Below are positions 29,641-41,509 of a stretch of DNA of 64,000 nucleotides, piece after piece. A program made the translations under genes and the position numbers. Under the pieces are notes generated by a model. That model saw only the letters and a list, made by a program, of their open reading frames with translations. It did not search any database and was not told the DNA's origin. The stretch is from Symsagittifera roscoffensis (Eukaryota; Xenacoelomorpha; Acoela; Convolutidae), in NCBI RefSeq assembly GCF_963678635.1, contig NC_087063.1, forward strand, positions 9,210,386 to 9,274,385, given 5' to 3'. Every line of letters begins with the position of its first letter. Positions within the stretch are counted from its first letter, which is position 1.

Positions 29641-30122
29641 TCTAAATTTCAGATACCGGCACCATTCTAAAGTTCTAATATTCTCACCCCCTTTTCACAA
29701 TGCAATATCGAGGCAATCCATCTCAACTGTTCGCTGCAAAGGTTCAGAAAATATCCGGGGCACAAAAAAATTTTACAACAAGAAAATTGATAACATGCTT
29801 GCCATCTCTCAAAACTTCCTTTGCTCGTAAACTGAGATCTAAAGTGGTGTATAAACTTACATGTAGTGGATGTAACTCCACCTATGTTGGCCAGACAGTC
29901 CGTCATTTAGCCACGAGGGTCGATGAATACCGGAAAGGGGACTCCACAGTAGGGCAACACTTGTTAGAGTGTAATAAGGAGGTAGGCGGTACTGCTGAGC
30001 TGAAGTCAGAGATTATAGACCAAACAACCAACACTCATAAGCTAATCACACTAGAGCTTTGCATATTTGGAGGGAGAGGCGGAGGATCAAAACACGCGAT
30101 GATTTCAGGAGCCAGGAATTAA
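29641..30122 (+). pseudogene. Penelope GIY-YIG endonuclease, 5'-truncated
   Basis: The frame from about 29700 encodes KVVYKLTCSGCNSTYVGQT, with the (G/V)-x-Y ... YVG pattern of GIY-YIG nucleases, followed by RHLATRVDEY and HLLEC. A tandem duplication of ATACCGGCACCATTCTAAA at about 29628 and 29652 marks the place where the RT thumb and connector are deleted. TAA at 30120-30122 ends the frame. Confidence 0.75.
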
Positions 30123-30472
30123 CACTAAAAGTATAGTCTATAGTAACACTAAACATGGCTAAAAGAAAAAAAAATGACATGTCAGATCCAAAAATATTCC
30201 CAAATAGAAATTTATAATGTTGAAAGAACAAAAGCAAAAAAGAAAAATCAGAAATTCACAGGAAAATTTCTTATTAATTTCGTAATTTATTATGTAATTA
30301 CAGTTGTTTAAATTTGATTGGTCAAAAAGTTTTAAAGCAATTTTAGACATAATTCTCATTTTTCAGTTCTTTGATCGTTTTGTAAATATTGTAAAGTTTT
30401 TTAATCCTGATGATGCACAAAATTTGCGAAAACGTTTGAATTAATTTTTTAAATTTCCTCTTAGTAGATTTT
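30123..30472 (+). repeat. Penelope 3' UTR and right terminal repeat
   Basis: 30245-30472 repeats the left terminus: direct to 2515-2611 plus 26941-26980 and inverted to 2248-2500. It ends AAATTTCCTCTT immediately before the target duplication. Confidence 0.75.
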
Positions 30473-30480
30473 TTTACAAA
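30473..30480. repeat. Target-site duplication of the Penelope element, right copy
   Basis: AGTAGATT, identical to 2240-2247. Confidence 0.65.
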
Positions 30481-30612
30481 TCATTCGAGCAGCAAGAGAC
30501 TGGAATGCACTGCCAGTGAAGTCATGAACTCCAAAACAACGATTGATTTCAAAAAACAACTGGACAATTTTTGGAGAAAAACAGAAATCAGTAACTTCAA
30601 AATGAAGAATTG
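30473..30612 (+). pseudogene. LINE relic, right half of the C-terminal region
   Basis: After the duplicated AGTAGATT the plus strand encodes IIRAARDWNALPV and, one frame over, EVMNSKTTIDFKKQLDNFW. This is the final block of jockey/CR1-type LINE ORFs (R-x-x-x-x-W-N-x-L-P-x-x-V ... F-K-x-x-L-D). It completes the fragment at 2100-2247. Confidence 0.65.
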
Positions 30613-30959
30613 AAAAGGAATACAGTACGAGCTGATCGAAAGAGACAAAAAATCGCCTATATGATCAGAATGAACTGAACTGATATGAGCAAAACTTAAC
30701 CAATGTAATTAAAATACAAAATCGCTTGTTTTTATTTTCACAAATCTTAGTTTGCTGATAAATTGAAGAAACGATTGCTTTTGCATTTCATTGTTTTTTT
30801 TACACTCAATTTGACAAACATCGACCAAGCAATGAATTTGAACTTGAAATATGATTCGTTTCGTTCTTCGCTTTATTTCTCTGCTAGTTTCTGGACGGTT
30901 TTTGTAGAGCCTGGTGCTGCTCCTCCGGTACACGCAAAAGTTATAGAGAAGAAAGCTGC
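30613..30959. other. AT-rich stretch without recognised features
   Basis: LINE 3' tail and AT-rich sequence. A plus-strand open frame at 30763-31194 overlaps the minus-strand retroelement and lacks any domain. Confidence 0.4.
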
Positions 30960-33690
30960 TGTGTTCCACATCCAAAATTATTTATTGGTATTCCAATCTT
31001 TTAACACTCTCATGATATTTGTAGACATCAGATATAGTTTTAGGGCAGGATTTAGCATGGGGGTTGAAAATTTTACATCGAAAAAAGTTCGGCTGAATCG
31101 GCCTCCCCAGAGTCCAATTGCCTTGATGTCAAGTCGAGTGTCATCTTCAGTAGTGGTTGTTTTGTTGTGTAAGCTTTCGCCTTCCAACGATTGAAGTTTC
31201 GGCGCTTTTGCAACATCATGGCAAACTTGGTCCAGGAGCGTCGCAAAGATATCGCGAATTTTTTTGTGTCTTAGTTGAGTGTATCCACCTTTGGGACAGT
31301 GTAGCGGTTGAGTCAGTGTGAACGGTTGTACACATGGGCATATATGTGGAGTGTTTGGTGGTTCCCACCCATATCTCAGATGTAACCCATCTTTAAACCC
31401 TGACTTGTTGAGGGAAAAATTGTACTTTTTAAGGGTGGCACGCTGAGCCACTCGATGCTCCTTTCAGTGACGCTAGATTTCTGATTTAGAAAACATCACT
31501 AATTTTTAGCTTTTTTCGAGAGTGTGATAATCTGTCTCTCAGTTTTGATGTTTCTATCAATCAGAGTTTGTTTTGTTTCAACTATTTCTGGATCACTGTT
31601 TTCTAATGGATCACAAATGGCTTGTGATCACTCATTATTTATGTAAAAATCCGTGTTGCTGAGGAGGTTTAATCCTCCCATTCTCAATGGTAGTGCAAAA
31701 TCGCTGCGATTTTCATCGGTTTTATGGTTGTTTCCAGGAATACTAGGAAGTAGCTGCTGTCTTACGTTTTTCTCAATTTAATCCACATTTTTAAATGCTG
31801 ACGGAGTTGTTCTGGTTAGAAAGCTTAATTGATTTTGAACTCCCTTTGTTTAGCAGGAGTATGCATTTTGTGGTGATGTTTTAACTATTTTGGAAAGCTT
31901 CTCATTAAGGGTAGCTATTTTTTCAATTTATTTTTCCATGTATTTATTGCATGCTGATGGTGTTCCTATAACCGATCCAAGGACTCCAAAACCGTCTACC
32001 ATTGTAATATTTGTGCCTTCGAATACTTTTATGGCACTTTCCCGACGGTTTTCCTTTACTATGAGTTGACACTTGGAAAGCTTAAAATTGTATCCGAAAT
32101 CCTTTCCAGGTTGTCCAGTATCGCCCGGAGATTCTTAAGATCACATGCAGCGCTTCCTTCATCTGAGTACCTTTTTTGGGTGAAATTTGGTTTTTGCAGG
32201 AGCTCAATTAGTGGGATTATCCCAATTCCGTACATAGCCATTGCGAGGGGATCACCTTGCTTTGTGCCTTCGATATAAAACTGAGGGATGTTCATATGAG
32301 TTGACCAGCGCATGATGTAGTGCCGGACAATTTTTTAGAGCAAATTCTCAATTAGTTGAAGGAATTTTCTGCATCAATAAGTAGTATGGCGTCCGTTTCC
32401 GGTTTTTCAAACTCGTTCCTCAAGCTGTGGATAGCATATTCGATTACACAATTCTGGCCTAAGCAGAGTTGGAAACTTTTCTGATATTTTTAAGGTCTGA
32501 TTTGATAGATTGGGTGATTGATTTGCCAATTAATTGTCTCAAAACTTCGCCTATAACAATGAGCCGTACCCCTGAATTTTTGCCCAGAGGTACCAGGCGA
32601 CCCGAGTTGTACGCCGTTTGGTTTTCATGGCGGAGAACTTTACTTGCTATTGCTTAAGATTGCTTGCAATTGTTTTGCGAAGTTCAATTCAATAGATGTC
32701 TGGTTAAAATCAGTTAATATCCTTCTCCATTCGCAGGCATCTAGACCTGATGGACCCTGAATTCTGAGCATTTTCAGAGTTGGTTTTTGAACTGTCTTGG
32801 CGTTTATTTGTTCGAATAGAGAGGGGTGTTATGCCATTGTGTCTTCACTTACTTCCGTTAAATAGTTAGTGTTCGCTGTTTTGTCTTGGGGTTGTTTTCT
32901 CGTCTGAAAGGCAGCTAATGGCGGCAGATATTTTGCCTGTACTCATTATTTTATCGAACTGTTCAACTTCCTTGCTTACTTGGCATTTCTTCTGTTCTGG
33001 ATGTCTAATTTGGAGAGCTTTGGCTTCAGTGAAAAATTCGTCTAGTAGGCCTTGCTTCCATAAAAATATGCGGCGGCTCAGAATTTTGGAATTGCATTTC
33101 TTTTTGATTTAGTTTTGGGGAGCAGCAGATGTGGGAGAATCCTTGCTGTTTTCCTTGCGACGTTAGAATTTGGCGTTTCTTCTGCTAATGACAACAGCTG
33201 CTGGTTCAGTAATTCTATGAATTGGAAACCGGTCTTGTCCTTGTGTAGAACTATGAAGTGCGGTTTCTAGTTAACGACATTTTTTTATATGTCATTTTTT
33301 TAATTTTCAAGTTCTTGTCGATGAGTTTCCAGGGGTCGAAGGGGACTGTAGTGATTGCTGGTGGCGTTGGATTGAATTGTGTTGCTTTGGGCAGTATGTT
33401 TGAGTCGGGTGTTGCCGGTGATGTCTCTTCTTGAGTCGTGTTGGGGGGTGTGCTTGTTAGTCTGTTGGCGGAGTTGGACCCTTATGCAAAATTCTCGGGA
33501 GTCATTGTTTGCAGGAGAAATTATCGTAATAAAATTTGCTGCTCTGTAGCCAGGTACATGAGACATGGATGTATGCATTGCAAATGACACGATATGTCTC
33601 TGTTATGGAGGTGGCGTTTGCAAATATGGCAATGCGTTTGATCGGCCATAATTTGGCAGCGAGAAGGGTAAAATTAGGGTGAAAAAATAC
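30960..33690 (-). pseudogene. Minus-strand retroelement: RT with restriction-like C-terminus
   Basis: Read on the minus strand: an N-terminal Cys/His-rich patch (about 33660-33500), then SGKISAAISCL-type sequence (about 32930), GPSGLDACEWRRIL (about 32730), the RT block EGTKQGDPLAMAMYGIGI (32250) and the catalytic motif degraded to YSDE (YADD in active relatives, 32175). A thumb region follows (KCQLIVKENRRES ... FGVLGSVIG, 32080-31960). The C-terminus 31451-30978 has CPKGGYTQLRHKKIRD, CHDV, RLDIKAIGLWGG and FFDVK, which fits a PD-(D/E)XK nuclease with D and D-x-K. Stops at several places show decay. Confidence 0.65.
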
Positions 33691-34130
33691 AAGTTAGCTG
33701 AGCGCGCAAAAAATTGAAAATTTTATTACCATAGAAAGAAAAATTAATACCATTTTTACAAAACATAGTAGCACTGAAATTAACGAATAGATTGGTGGAA
33801 ACAATTTGAACTCTTGAGTGGTAAAATGTTTTTATCAGATGAAACAAAGAATTATTTAGAGCACCACCAAGTTTTCTGTTTATGAATTTATTATTTGCAG
33901 AGAGGATGGTTTTGCGGATTAAAAGCATATTTGGGTTGAACTTATGAATTGTCAAGTTTATATAAAATCTCCAATCATTAGCAAATTCTGAAACCGTAGA
34001 TGAGTTATCCTTAAAACCGGCAACTATAGTAACACAGTTCAGTTTCTGCGAGGGGTAGCGCGAGACAGTAGCGGCAAGGTCGGCTAGCTTTGAACCTCTG
34101 TACGAGTGAACCGTGGCTGCGACATTTTTT
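33680..34130 (-). pseudogene. Minus-strand ORF1-like segment with SGNH-like pattern
   Basis: The minus strand reads HSYRGSKLADLAATVSRYP, then NCVTIVAGFKDNSSTVSEFA and a long continuation to 33674. The order (G-x-x-L-x-D-L, then a strand ending AGFKDN) resembles blocks II and III of SGNH proteins with a changed G-x-N-D. It lies directly upstream, on the minus strand, of the RT element. The second duplication unit lacks this piece. Confidence 0.4.
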
Positions 34131-34793
34131 GGACTGCAGTACTTAGTCCTTGAGATTCCTATTACCAGTTTCCTGCTCCACTTGGGTAGCCATTTCGGCC
34201 TATATTTTGGCTAAGACATTCACTAAACAGGGTGCAAAAGAGGCAAAACAAGAAAAAGAAAAGATTGTAGAATGGATTGTAGAGAAATGGATTTTAAAAA
34301 CAAAAAACAAAAAAGAAATGAAAGCAATTAAAACCTGGTTTTTCACGGGTGGAGGTTCAGGCGGGGATGTCCGGGTAGAGGGGGAGTAACGCGGCTTGAC
34401 TAGCTTGTCTCTAAAATGCCGTCCCGAGCCTTCTTTTACAAGCGTACCATTATGAGCGTATCAGATCACATGAAAAAATTTAGTGCGTTTTTCTGTGAGT
34501 CCCATTATTTATCTTTTGACATCAAGTTTCGGTGGGTTTCAAAATTTTTCAAACTGTTACAATGGATGCACCTGCAGACAATTCTCCATGTAGATCTGTT
34601 TAGATAATTGAATTTGCTGAGAAAATAATACCAGTAAAGTTGACTTGTCAATTTTTTAACAAGTTGGGTTCCGTACTTTTCGTAGTGTTTGGTGACAATG
34701 TGTATTATTCTGTATTATCCTGTATAAAAGTGAAATAATTAAATCCATACATGATAGTTTAAAAAGGCAAAACGTCATTTTAAAAGATTGAAG

Positions 34794-35345
34794 TCAGTAG
34801 CTAGTCAGCTGAAAGTTGATGGCTTCTAGAACGCAGGAAGCTTTCCCTCTCTGAACAGCGAGCGCTATTCTTTGTCGTAAAATTTTAAAAGCAAGTTTCT
34901 CGTCAGTTTCTGCAAAGCTTCTTCTTCCAAGCGATTTCAGGAACAAATTGCTGTAGTGTCCGATGCCTCCAAGTACTTCTACAGCCACCGGTATTAACTA
35001 AACCGTGTCACTTAAATCTGCATATTGACTTCTTTTCCGCGCTTCTGCCTCAGTTACTAGGAAAGGCAGCGACACGATGGTAAGAACGCGCAAGCCTGTG
35101 AATACAAGTGAAATCCCAATCAATGGGCTTACATTTGCTCCAGGGCTTCAGAGTAGTACCGTCGGGGAGTCTTCCATCTTTCCGCAACAAACTTATTGGC
35201 TTTAGAAAAGACGGGATTGATGCTAATCTGAAAGCGGTTTCAAAACATCATTGCAGCTGTTGTGTCTGATGAATCGATACTTGATCTTCGGACAAATCAG
35301 GACATGATTGGCATCCGTTGGAGTTTGCTGATTCATGAGCACATT
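34794..35345 (-). pseudogene. Minus-strand retroelement C-terminal fragment, unit 1
   Basis: Minus strand 35345-34794: TDANHVLICPKIKYRF, then broken frames and AVEVLGGIGHYSNLFLKSLGRR, ending LAVQRGKASCVLEAI. The same protein is better preserved at 41510-42060. This resembles the C-terminal nuclease-like region of the RT family seen at 30960-33690. Confidence 0.5.
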
Positions 35346-35499
35346 GAGGATTTATAAAGTTTTAATTGGAAGAAAGGCTCTATTTGCCTTTTGTGCACGT
35401 CTTCCGCAGTATTCATTCCTTGTTAGATATGGAATTATAAGGAGGCTCAAGTCCTTTTGCACATTTCCTGATAACAGTCAGTCATACTCAATTGAGCTG

Positions 35500-36600
35500 A
35501 TCAGTTTCCACTAAGATTGAATAACTTGCAATTACTTGCAATTGTTAATAAAGAATTTTCAAATTATCCTTTATCGAGTTCTCAAGCTCTGTTGACTAAG
35601 TCGACTTCATTCAGAGCAACCGGTTTGAAATCATGCAAAAAACCATTATTTATGAGTTATGTGCCCCGGGGTGCACTGCTACTCATTTCTATCAAATCGA
35701 ATGAGTCGTTTTCAATGTTAACAAAATGTTTTCTGTTATCAAGATAAGAAGCCAGGAGTTTGAATGTATTTCCTGCTACTCAAAAAAAAATCTAAATATA
35801 GAAGCGAGAGTTTTCCACGTTTTTTTTGTCAAACTTTTTGTATAGTAAATCTAAAAAGAGTAAGAGTTGGACCACCGCTGATTGCTGTTTTCGAAAACCA
35901 ATTTTGTAATGCAGTTTATGGCGACAGTGTTCGTACAATTGATCAAATAAAAGTTTTTCGAAAACTTTGGATACGTAGCAAAGCAGTCTTATTGATCGAC
36001 AACAACTTATATCGGTTTGTTTCCTTCCTTAGATATAGGTGATACTTGACTTACTTTCCAGAAACTTGGGTGCTCACTTTCATTTATTACTATTTTGAAT
36101 AAGAGAAGAAGGCCTTTGGTAGATCAATTTTTGAAAATAATATTCCCAATATTGCTGGGTTCTATTGATTTGTTCAGCAGTAACTTTTCAAATATCATTT
36201 CAATTTATCTTTCCGTAATTTGTTAACTGTTAATTGCTCTTTGGCTCCGGTTTGATTTTTGTTGTTTGTTGGTTTTTTTGTTCGGAAAACATACTTTGAA
36301 AGAAAGAATTGAAAAAAGCTTTATTTTTTTTTGATTCTGCAGTTTTTTGTCAAGTTTCCTGACTAGTGGTATTTATTGATGGCGTTTCTACCGCTGTATT
36401 TTCTCGTGTTGATAAAAAGATGTTTTTGTAAATCGCTAAAGCGGTTCGACTTAAAAACGTCAGCTTCAAAATAAAAAAATCTAAGATGATTAGGGCTCTT
36501 AACTATTTTTTCAATTGTTTTATTTGATCGATATTCATATATTTTGGTGACTCCATTGACGCGTTTATAATGCTGTTTTTTCATTCAGAAAGGAAGCTTG
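35500..36600 (-). pseudogene. Minus-strand LINE reverse transcriptase, decayed, unit 1
   Basis: Minus strand around 36040-35790 reads SIRLLCYVSKVFEKLLFDQL and HYKIGFRKQQSAVVQLLLFL, matching the YRPISLL and GFR motifs of jockey/CR1-type LINE RTs. 36584-36363 is the preceding linker (KKQHYKRVNG onward). Frames are interrupted and the YADD region is not intact. Confidence 0.6.
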
Positions 36601-36759
36601 CTTTGAAATCCAAGGGTGAAGTGAGGATCAATGTTTGGTATCTTCGAGAATTTTTTTAATCGATAATGCTTTTTAATTATTTAAACCACTGTTTGACTAG
36701 GTAATCAACGTTGCTATAGCAGTAGAGTTCGAAAGGTGAATATAAAAGACATCATTATC

Positions 36760-37200
36760 ACTTCTCACTTTGCTTTCTTGAAAGCATAATTCGTTAAGGC
36801 TGGAACTATGATGGGATTTTGTCTTGGAATAAAACTTGCGCTTATTGATTTATGATCAGAGCAGGGTTTGTTGTTGATGCTGAAGCTTGTAACAAAATCC
36901 GTATCTTTTTTTGCAGTTAGTGATTGGAATGGGGTTAATTTTGAGGATGACATCGAATTGGGTTCCTGGTATATTAGAAAATAAGTTTTCTATTAACATT
37001 TCCAGTATACCATTTTCGCATCAATGGAACTCATATCACTCCAATTAGTTTTCGACAAATTGATGTCTCCAATCAAAAAAACTTGGTCGTTATCTACTTC
37101 ATTGAATTGATTTTCAAGGCTGTTTAAAATACGACGAAATTTCCAACGATAAAGGCTTTTTTCATATGGATTATTAATTGCAAACAACAAATTGAGCTTG
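36760..37200 (-). pseudogene. Minus-strand LINE AP-endonuclease domain, unit 1
   Basis: Minus strand 37190-36993 encodes RRILNSLENQFNEVDNDQVF and LIGDINLSKTNW, the GD-x-N motif of APE-type endonucleases. 36953-36765 continues with CSDHKSISASF, the S-D-H motif. It lies upstream of the RT on the minus strand, the normal EN-RT order. Confidence 0.65.
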
Positions 37201-37921
37201 CGGATTGTATAAGTTTTGAGCTGAGCAAATCATTTTTAAGTTTTGAAGTGTTTGTTCTTCATGAGAAATTTTTGTACAACATTTTTTCTCACATAAAACG
37301 AAATCTTTGAATCAAAATCAGTTTCAGAAAGAAATTCATATTTTTATGATGGTATATGTTTGATCGACAGATGACACAATATGAGGCAATTATGTTGACT
37401 AAATCTAAGATCAAGTTTTCTTTGTCAAAAATATCTGCTGAGAAAAGATCTGCTGGCAATTATGAAACGTTGGCAAAAGTTTTTAAGAAATGGTAATTGT
37501 AATACTAGAATAACCTCAAACTTTAAGAAGGTAATTGAAAGAAAATTTTACCAAACTCTGTCTGTTGAAGAACAGATCTTCTGTAAACTGGGAATGGACT
37601 CTTTGATTCAGTTGCGTTATGAAACTTGTGATAAACTATGATCCGGCGATGAGGGATCTTTCTCCCATTGTGAGTCCTAGTCGCGCACACAGCACCTTCA
37701 TCAATTTTTATTCCTATAAATCAAGCTTGAAATTTTGTTTAATTTAATAACCTTGTTAAAAATGAAAGTCAAAACTTTGTTTAAATTGAGAGAGTCAAAA
37801 CAAATTTTGAGACTTTTTCTGAAATAAAAAAAATCATTACCACCTATAAAAGATTCTAAACAATGCTCATCGACTCTTAAAAAGGTTTGATTTTCTTTGA
37901 AAAAGGTGAACGCTTTTTATA
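37201..37921. other. LINE 5' flank and repeat debris
   Basis: AT-rich sequence also present in unit 2 (43930-44590, with changes). The end (about 37820-37905) matches the right end of the dispersed MITE-like family (CTCATCGACTCTTAAAAA). No gene seen. Confidence 0.4.
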
Positions 37922-39270
37922 AACAAGTATTTGCTTGCTTTAAAAAGTATAGTAGCTACATTTCCGTAACTATTTGTTGATGAATTGCGCGCTTTATTTG
38001 AAATTACTTCATTCCTCTACTGTCTATTACTATTGCTTTTTAAAAAATTTTGAGCCGTATATAGAAAAGAACCAGAAATTGATAACTCCAGAAACTGAAA
38101 TCTTTGAAAAAATTGTTTATATCGAAAAGTTGAACAATCCTATTTAATGAGTTTTGCGATTGGATTATTCCTAGTTACTGACTTGATTTCGTGGTCACCA
38201 CTCGTCTTAGAAAAAAAAACTTTCCTTCGGTTTTTGTAACCCAAGTGTTTGCTTGCGTAATAATGTATAGTAGCTGAATTTCCGTAACTAATTGTTGATG
38301 AATTGCGCGCTTTAGCTGAAAAAACTTTGCTTCTCTTCTGCCTATTACTATTGCTTATTAAAAAGTTTTGAGCCGTATACCAGAAAAGACCCAGAAAAAG
38401 ATAAACCCAGAAGATAAAAGCCTACAATAATTTGATTGAATCAAAAAGTTCAACAATCCTATCCAATGGGTTTTAAGATTGGATTATTCTAAGTCACTGA
38501 CTTGGTTTCGTGGCCACCACTCGGATTGGAAAAAATTTTCCTTCGGTTTTTTAACCCAAGTGTTTGCTTACGTAATAATAAATAGTAGCTAAATTTCCGT
38601 AACTAATTGTTGATGAATTGCGCGCTTTAGCTGAAAAAACTTCGCTTTTCTTCTGTCTATTACTATTGCTTATTAAAAAGTGTTGAGCCGTATACCAGAA
38701 AAGACCCAGAAAAAGATAAACCCAAAAGATAAAGCCCTAAAATAATTTGATTGAATCAAAAAGTTCAACAATCTTATCCAATGAGTTTTAAGATTGGATT
38801 ATTCTGAGTCACTGACTTGGTTTCGTGGTCACCACTTGGCTTGGAAAAAAACTTTCCTTGGTTTTTTAACCCATGTGTTTGCTTGCGTAATAATGTATAG
38901 TAGCTAAATTTCCGAAACTAATTGTTGATGAATTGCGCGCTTTAGTTGAAAAAACTTCGCTTTTCTTCTGTCTATTACTATTGCTTATTAAGAAGTTTTG
39001 AGCCGTATACCAGAAAAGACCCAGAAAAAGATAAACCCAGAAGATAAAAGCCTACAATAATTTGGTTGAATCAAAAAGTTCAACAATCTTATCCAATGAG
39101 TTTTAAGATTGGATTATTCTAAGTCACTGACTTGGTTTTGTGGTCACCACTCGGCTTGGAAAAAAATTTTCCTTCGTTTTTTTAACCCAAGTGTTTGCTT
39201 ACGTAATAATGTATAGCAGCTAAATTTCCGGTAATTAATTGTTGATGAATTGCCCCCTCTGACTAAAGTA
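37922..39270. repeat. 315-bp tandem satellite, about 4.3 units
   Basis: The phrase ACCCAAGTGTTTGC or a variant starts at 38239, 38554, 38869 and 39185, giving periods of 315, 315 and 316 bp; a more diverged first unit starts at about 37922. Each unit contains GATGAATTGCGCGCTTTAG. The inner units are most alike, as expected for unequal exchange. One diverged copy lies at 45690-46110. Confidence 0.85.
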
Positions 39271-39287
39271 TTTTAATTTTCTACTCT

Positions 39288-39675
39288 GTCTAATTCAAAA
39301 CAATGCCTTTTGTAATCGCGGTTGTTTGTGATTCACCAACATAAGAAAAATTTCAAAAAGCTTTTTTTTCTACAGTGGTAGACGCCAATAAAAGAACGAA
39401 ATATACTAAGCACATTATGTTCGTTTTGTTGCTAAGTGTTAAACCTTACACAAACGCGAAACTGAGCTTCGCACCACTTGCGTCTAATTCAAAACAATGC
39501 CTTTTGTAATCGCGGTTGTTTGTGATTCACCAACATAAGAAAAATTTCAAAAAGTTTTTTTTTCTACAGTGGTAGACGCCAATAAAAGAACGAAATATAC
39601 TAAGCACATTATGTTCGTTTTGTTGCTAAGTGTTAAACCTTACACAAACGCGAAACTGAGCTTCGCACCACTTGC
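39288..39675. repeat. 194-bp tandem duplication, nearly identical copies
   Basis: Copies 39288-39481 and 39482-39675 differ at about one position. Both run from GTCTAATTCAAAACAATGCC to GCACCACTTGC. A diverged single copy is at 46116-46310. Confidence 0.85.
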
Positions 39676-40057
39676 GATACAAATATGAAAGACTATGATT
39701 AAAATCAAACCGAAAAAAAAGAAAAAAATTGGAACAAAAACCTAAAATTGCAAAAAAAATCCCAAAAGGTTCTGAACAAAACTGCCCGCACTATTAAAAA
39801 CTTTACAAAGAGCTTTTGGAGTGCTATGAAGAAGGCAGATTTACAAAAAAGTCTTTTATGAGGAACTAAGCAGACGAAAAAAAAAACAGACAGACTATAA
39901 TCTAAATTAGCCTAAATTTTCTATTTGCAAAAAGAACGATTCTCAATTGGAATCGAAATTTTGTGCGTTTTAGTCTCAAGCATGGGGGTTACAGCAACTT
40001 GGAATAAAGCTAAACTATTGAACTACGGTAATCAAGCCGACAGAAAACCAGTCCGAA
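39676..40057. repeat. A-rich sequence and truncated SINE-2 body at the duplication junction
   Basis: From about 39895 the sequence matches 46520-46690 and 47165-47340 (phrases GCATGGGGGTTACAGCAA and AATCAAGCCGACAGAAAACC), but it breaks at ACCAGTCCGAA and jumps to retroelement sequence of unit 2. Confidence 0.6.
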
Positions 40058-40665
40058 TTATTTTATCGAATTGCTTAACTTCCTCGTTTACTTTGCATTT
40101 CTTCTGTTCTGGATGTCTAATTTGGAAAGCTTTCGCTTCAGTGAAAAATTCGTCTAGTAGGCCTTGCTTCCATAAAAATATGCGGCGGCTCAGAATTTTG
40201 GAATTGCGTTTGTTTCTGATTTAGTTTTGGGGAGCAGCAGATGTGGGAGAACCCTTGCTGCTTTCATTGCGACAATAGAATTTGGCGTTTCTTGTACTAA
40301 TGACAGCTGCTGGTTCAGTAATTCTATGAATTGGAAACCTGGCTTGTTCTTGTTTGGAACTATGAAGTGCGGTTTCCAGTTAACGACATTTTTTTAAATG
40401 TCGTTTTTTTTTTAATTTCAAGTTCTTGGTCGATAAGTTTCCAGGGGTCGAAGGGGACTGTAGTGATTACTGGTGGCGTTGGATTGAATTGTGTTGCTTT
40501 GGGCAACATGTTTGAGTCGGGTGATGCCGGTGATGTCTCTTCTTGAGTTGTGATGTAGGGTGTGCTTGTTGGTCTGTTGGCGGAGTTGGACCCTTTTGCA
40601 AAGTTCTCGGGGGTGCATTGTTTGCAGGAGAACTTATCATAATAAAAGTTGCTGCTCTGTAACAT
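40058..40665 (-). pseudogene. Minus-strand RT element N-terminal fragment, unit 2
   Basis: Matches 32945-33550. Minus strand 40665-40360 reads YYDKFSCKQCTPENFAKG, then a Thr/Pro-rich linker (NPTPPVITTVPFDPWKLID). The element is cut at the duplication junction before its RT. Confidence 0.5.
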
Positions 40666-41509
40666 TCTTTGGGCTGCAGTACTTAGTCCTTGAGATTCCT
40701 TTTACCAGTTTCCTGATCCACTTGGGTAGCCACTTCGGCCTGTACTTCGGCAAAGACATTCAGTAAACAGGGTACAAAAGAGGCAAAACAAGAAAAAGAA
40801 AAGATTGTAGAATGGATTGTAGAGAAATGGATTGGTTTTTCAAATTACAATTAGGTTAAAGTAGTTGAGGTGTTTGGCAAGATACTCTCCGCAAGGATCT
40901 GTGAGTCCCATTATTTATCTTTTGACATCAAGTTTTGGTGGGTTTCAAAAATTTTCAAGCTGTTACATTGATGCACTTGCAGACAATTTTCCATGTATAT
41001 CTGTTTACATAATTGAACTTGCTGAGAAAATAATACCAGAAAAGTTAACTTGTCGATTTTTTGTCAACTGGGTTCCGTACTTTTTGTAGTGTTTGGTGAC
41101 AATGTTTATTCTTCTTGTTCTATGGAAATAATTTCCATCGGTTTTGGTGAGCCTGTTATTATTGAGTAAGTTTTTACCCCAACAATGTTGTCGGGGTTTC
41201 TCATCATTAAGGATTTGAACGTTGATGGATATGTCTTATTTGGAATAAATCAAAAAAATCATAATGTGAAGATCGTGCATTTCAACTTATAGTCTTAAAG
41301 GTAATAGTTTAATTTTCAGCTGTCTCTTTTTTTAATCAAGGTCGAGTTTTGTATCTAGTTGGTGGTCATTACTTGAACACGCTGCAATTTTAACTTAAGC
41401 TTGCGAGCAGTAAGTTATTGTTGGGACTATGTAACCTGTATATGAGTGAAATAATTAAATCAATACATGATAGTTTAAAAAGGTAAAATGTCATTTAAAA
41501 AGATTGAAG

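Larger units (their letters stand above)
2248..30472 (+). mobile_element. Penelope-like element interrupted by a giant LTR element
   Basis: The ends are Penelope-type terminal repeats: an inverted copy on the left (2248-2500) and direct copies at 2515-2611 plus 26941-27003 and at 30245-30472. The body 27128-30122 encodes an RT with the Penelope-style motif SLDMKSLYTNV, a GLAMGASLA block, RYVDD, and a C-terminal GIY-YIG nuclease. The 8-bp AGTAGATT flanks both ends. The LTR element 2619-26940 sits in the direct left repeat. Several frameshifts and stops make this copy inactive. Confidence 0.8.
32942..40057. repeat. Tandem segmental duplication, unit 1 (about 7.1 kb)
   Basis: From TTATTTTATCGAA at about 32945 onwards the same order of pieces recurs from 40058: RT element N-terminus, an A-rich block with AGGCAAAACAAG, minus-strand LINE, 315-bp satellite, 194-bp repeat and SINE-2. 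Identity is roughly 90 percent in the LINE part. Indels distinguish the units: unit 2 lacks 33555-34125, unit 1 lacks about 55 bp at 35790. Confidence 0.75.

Noticed and set aside
30763-31194. Plus-strand frame of 143 codons
   Set aside because: Antisense to the recognisable minus-strand retroelement C-terminus.
35764-36042. Plus-strand frames duplicated at 42521-42811
   Set aside because: They are the reverse strand of the LINE reverse transcriptase; conservation comes from the segmental duplication.
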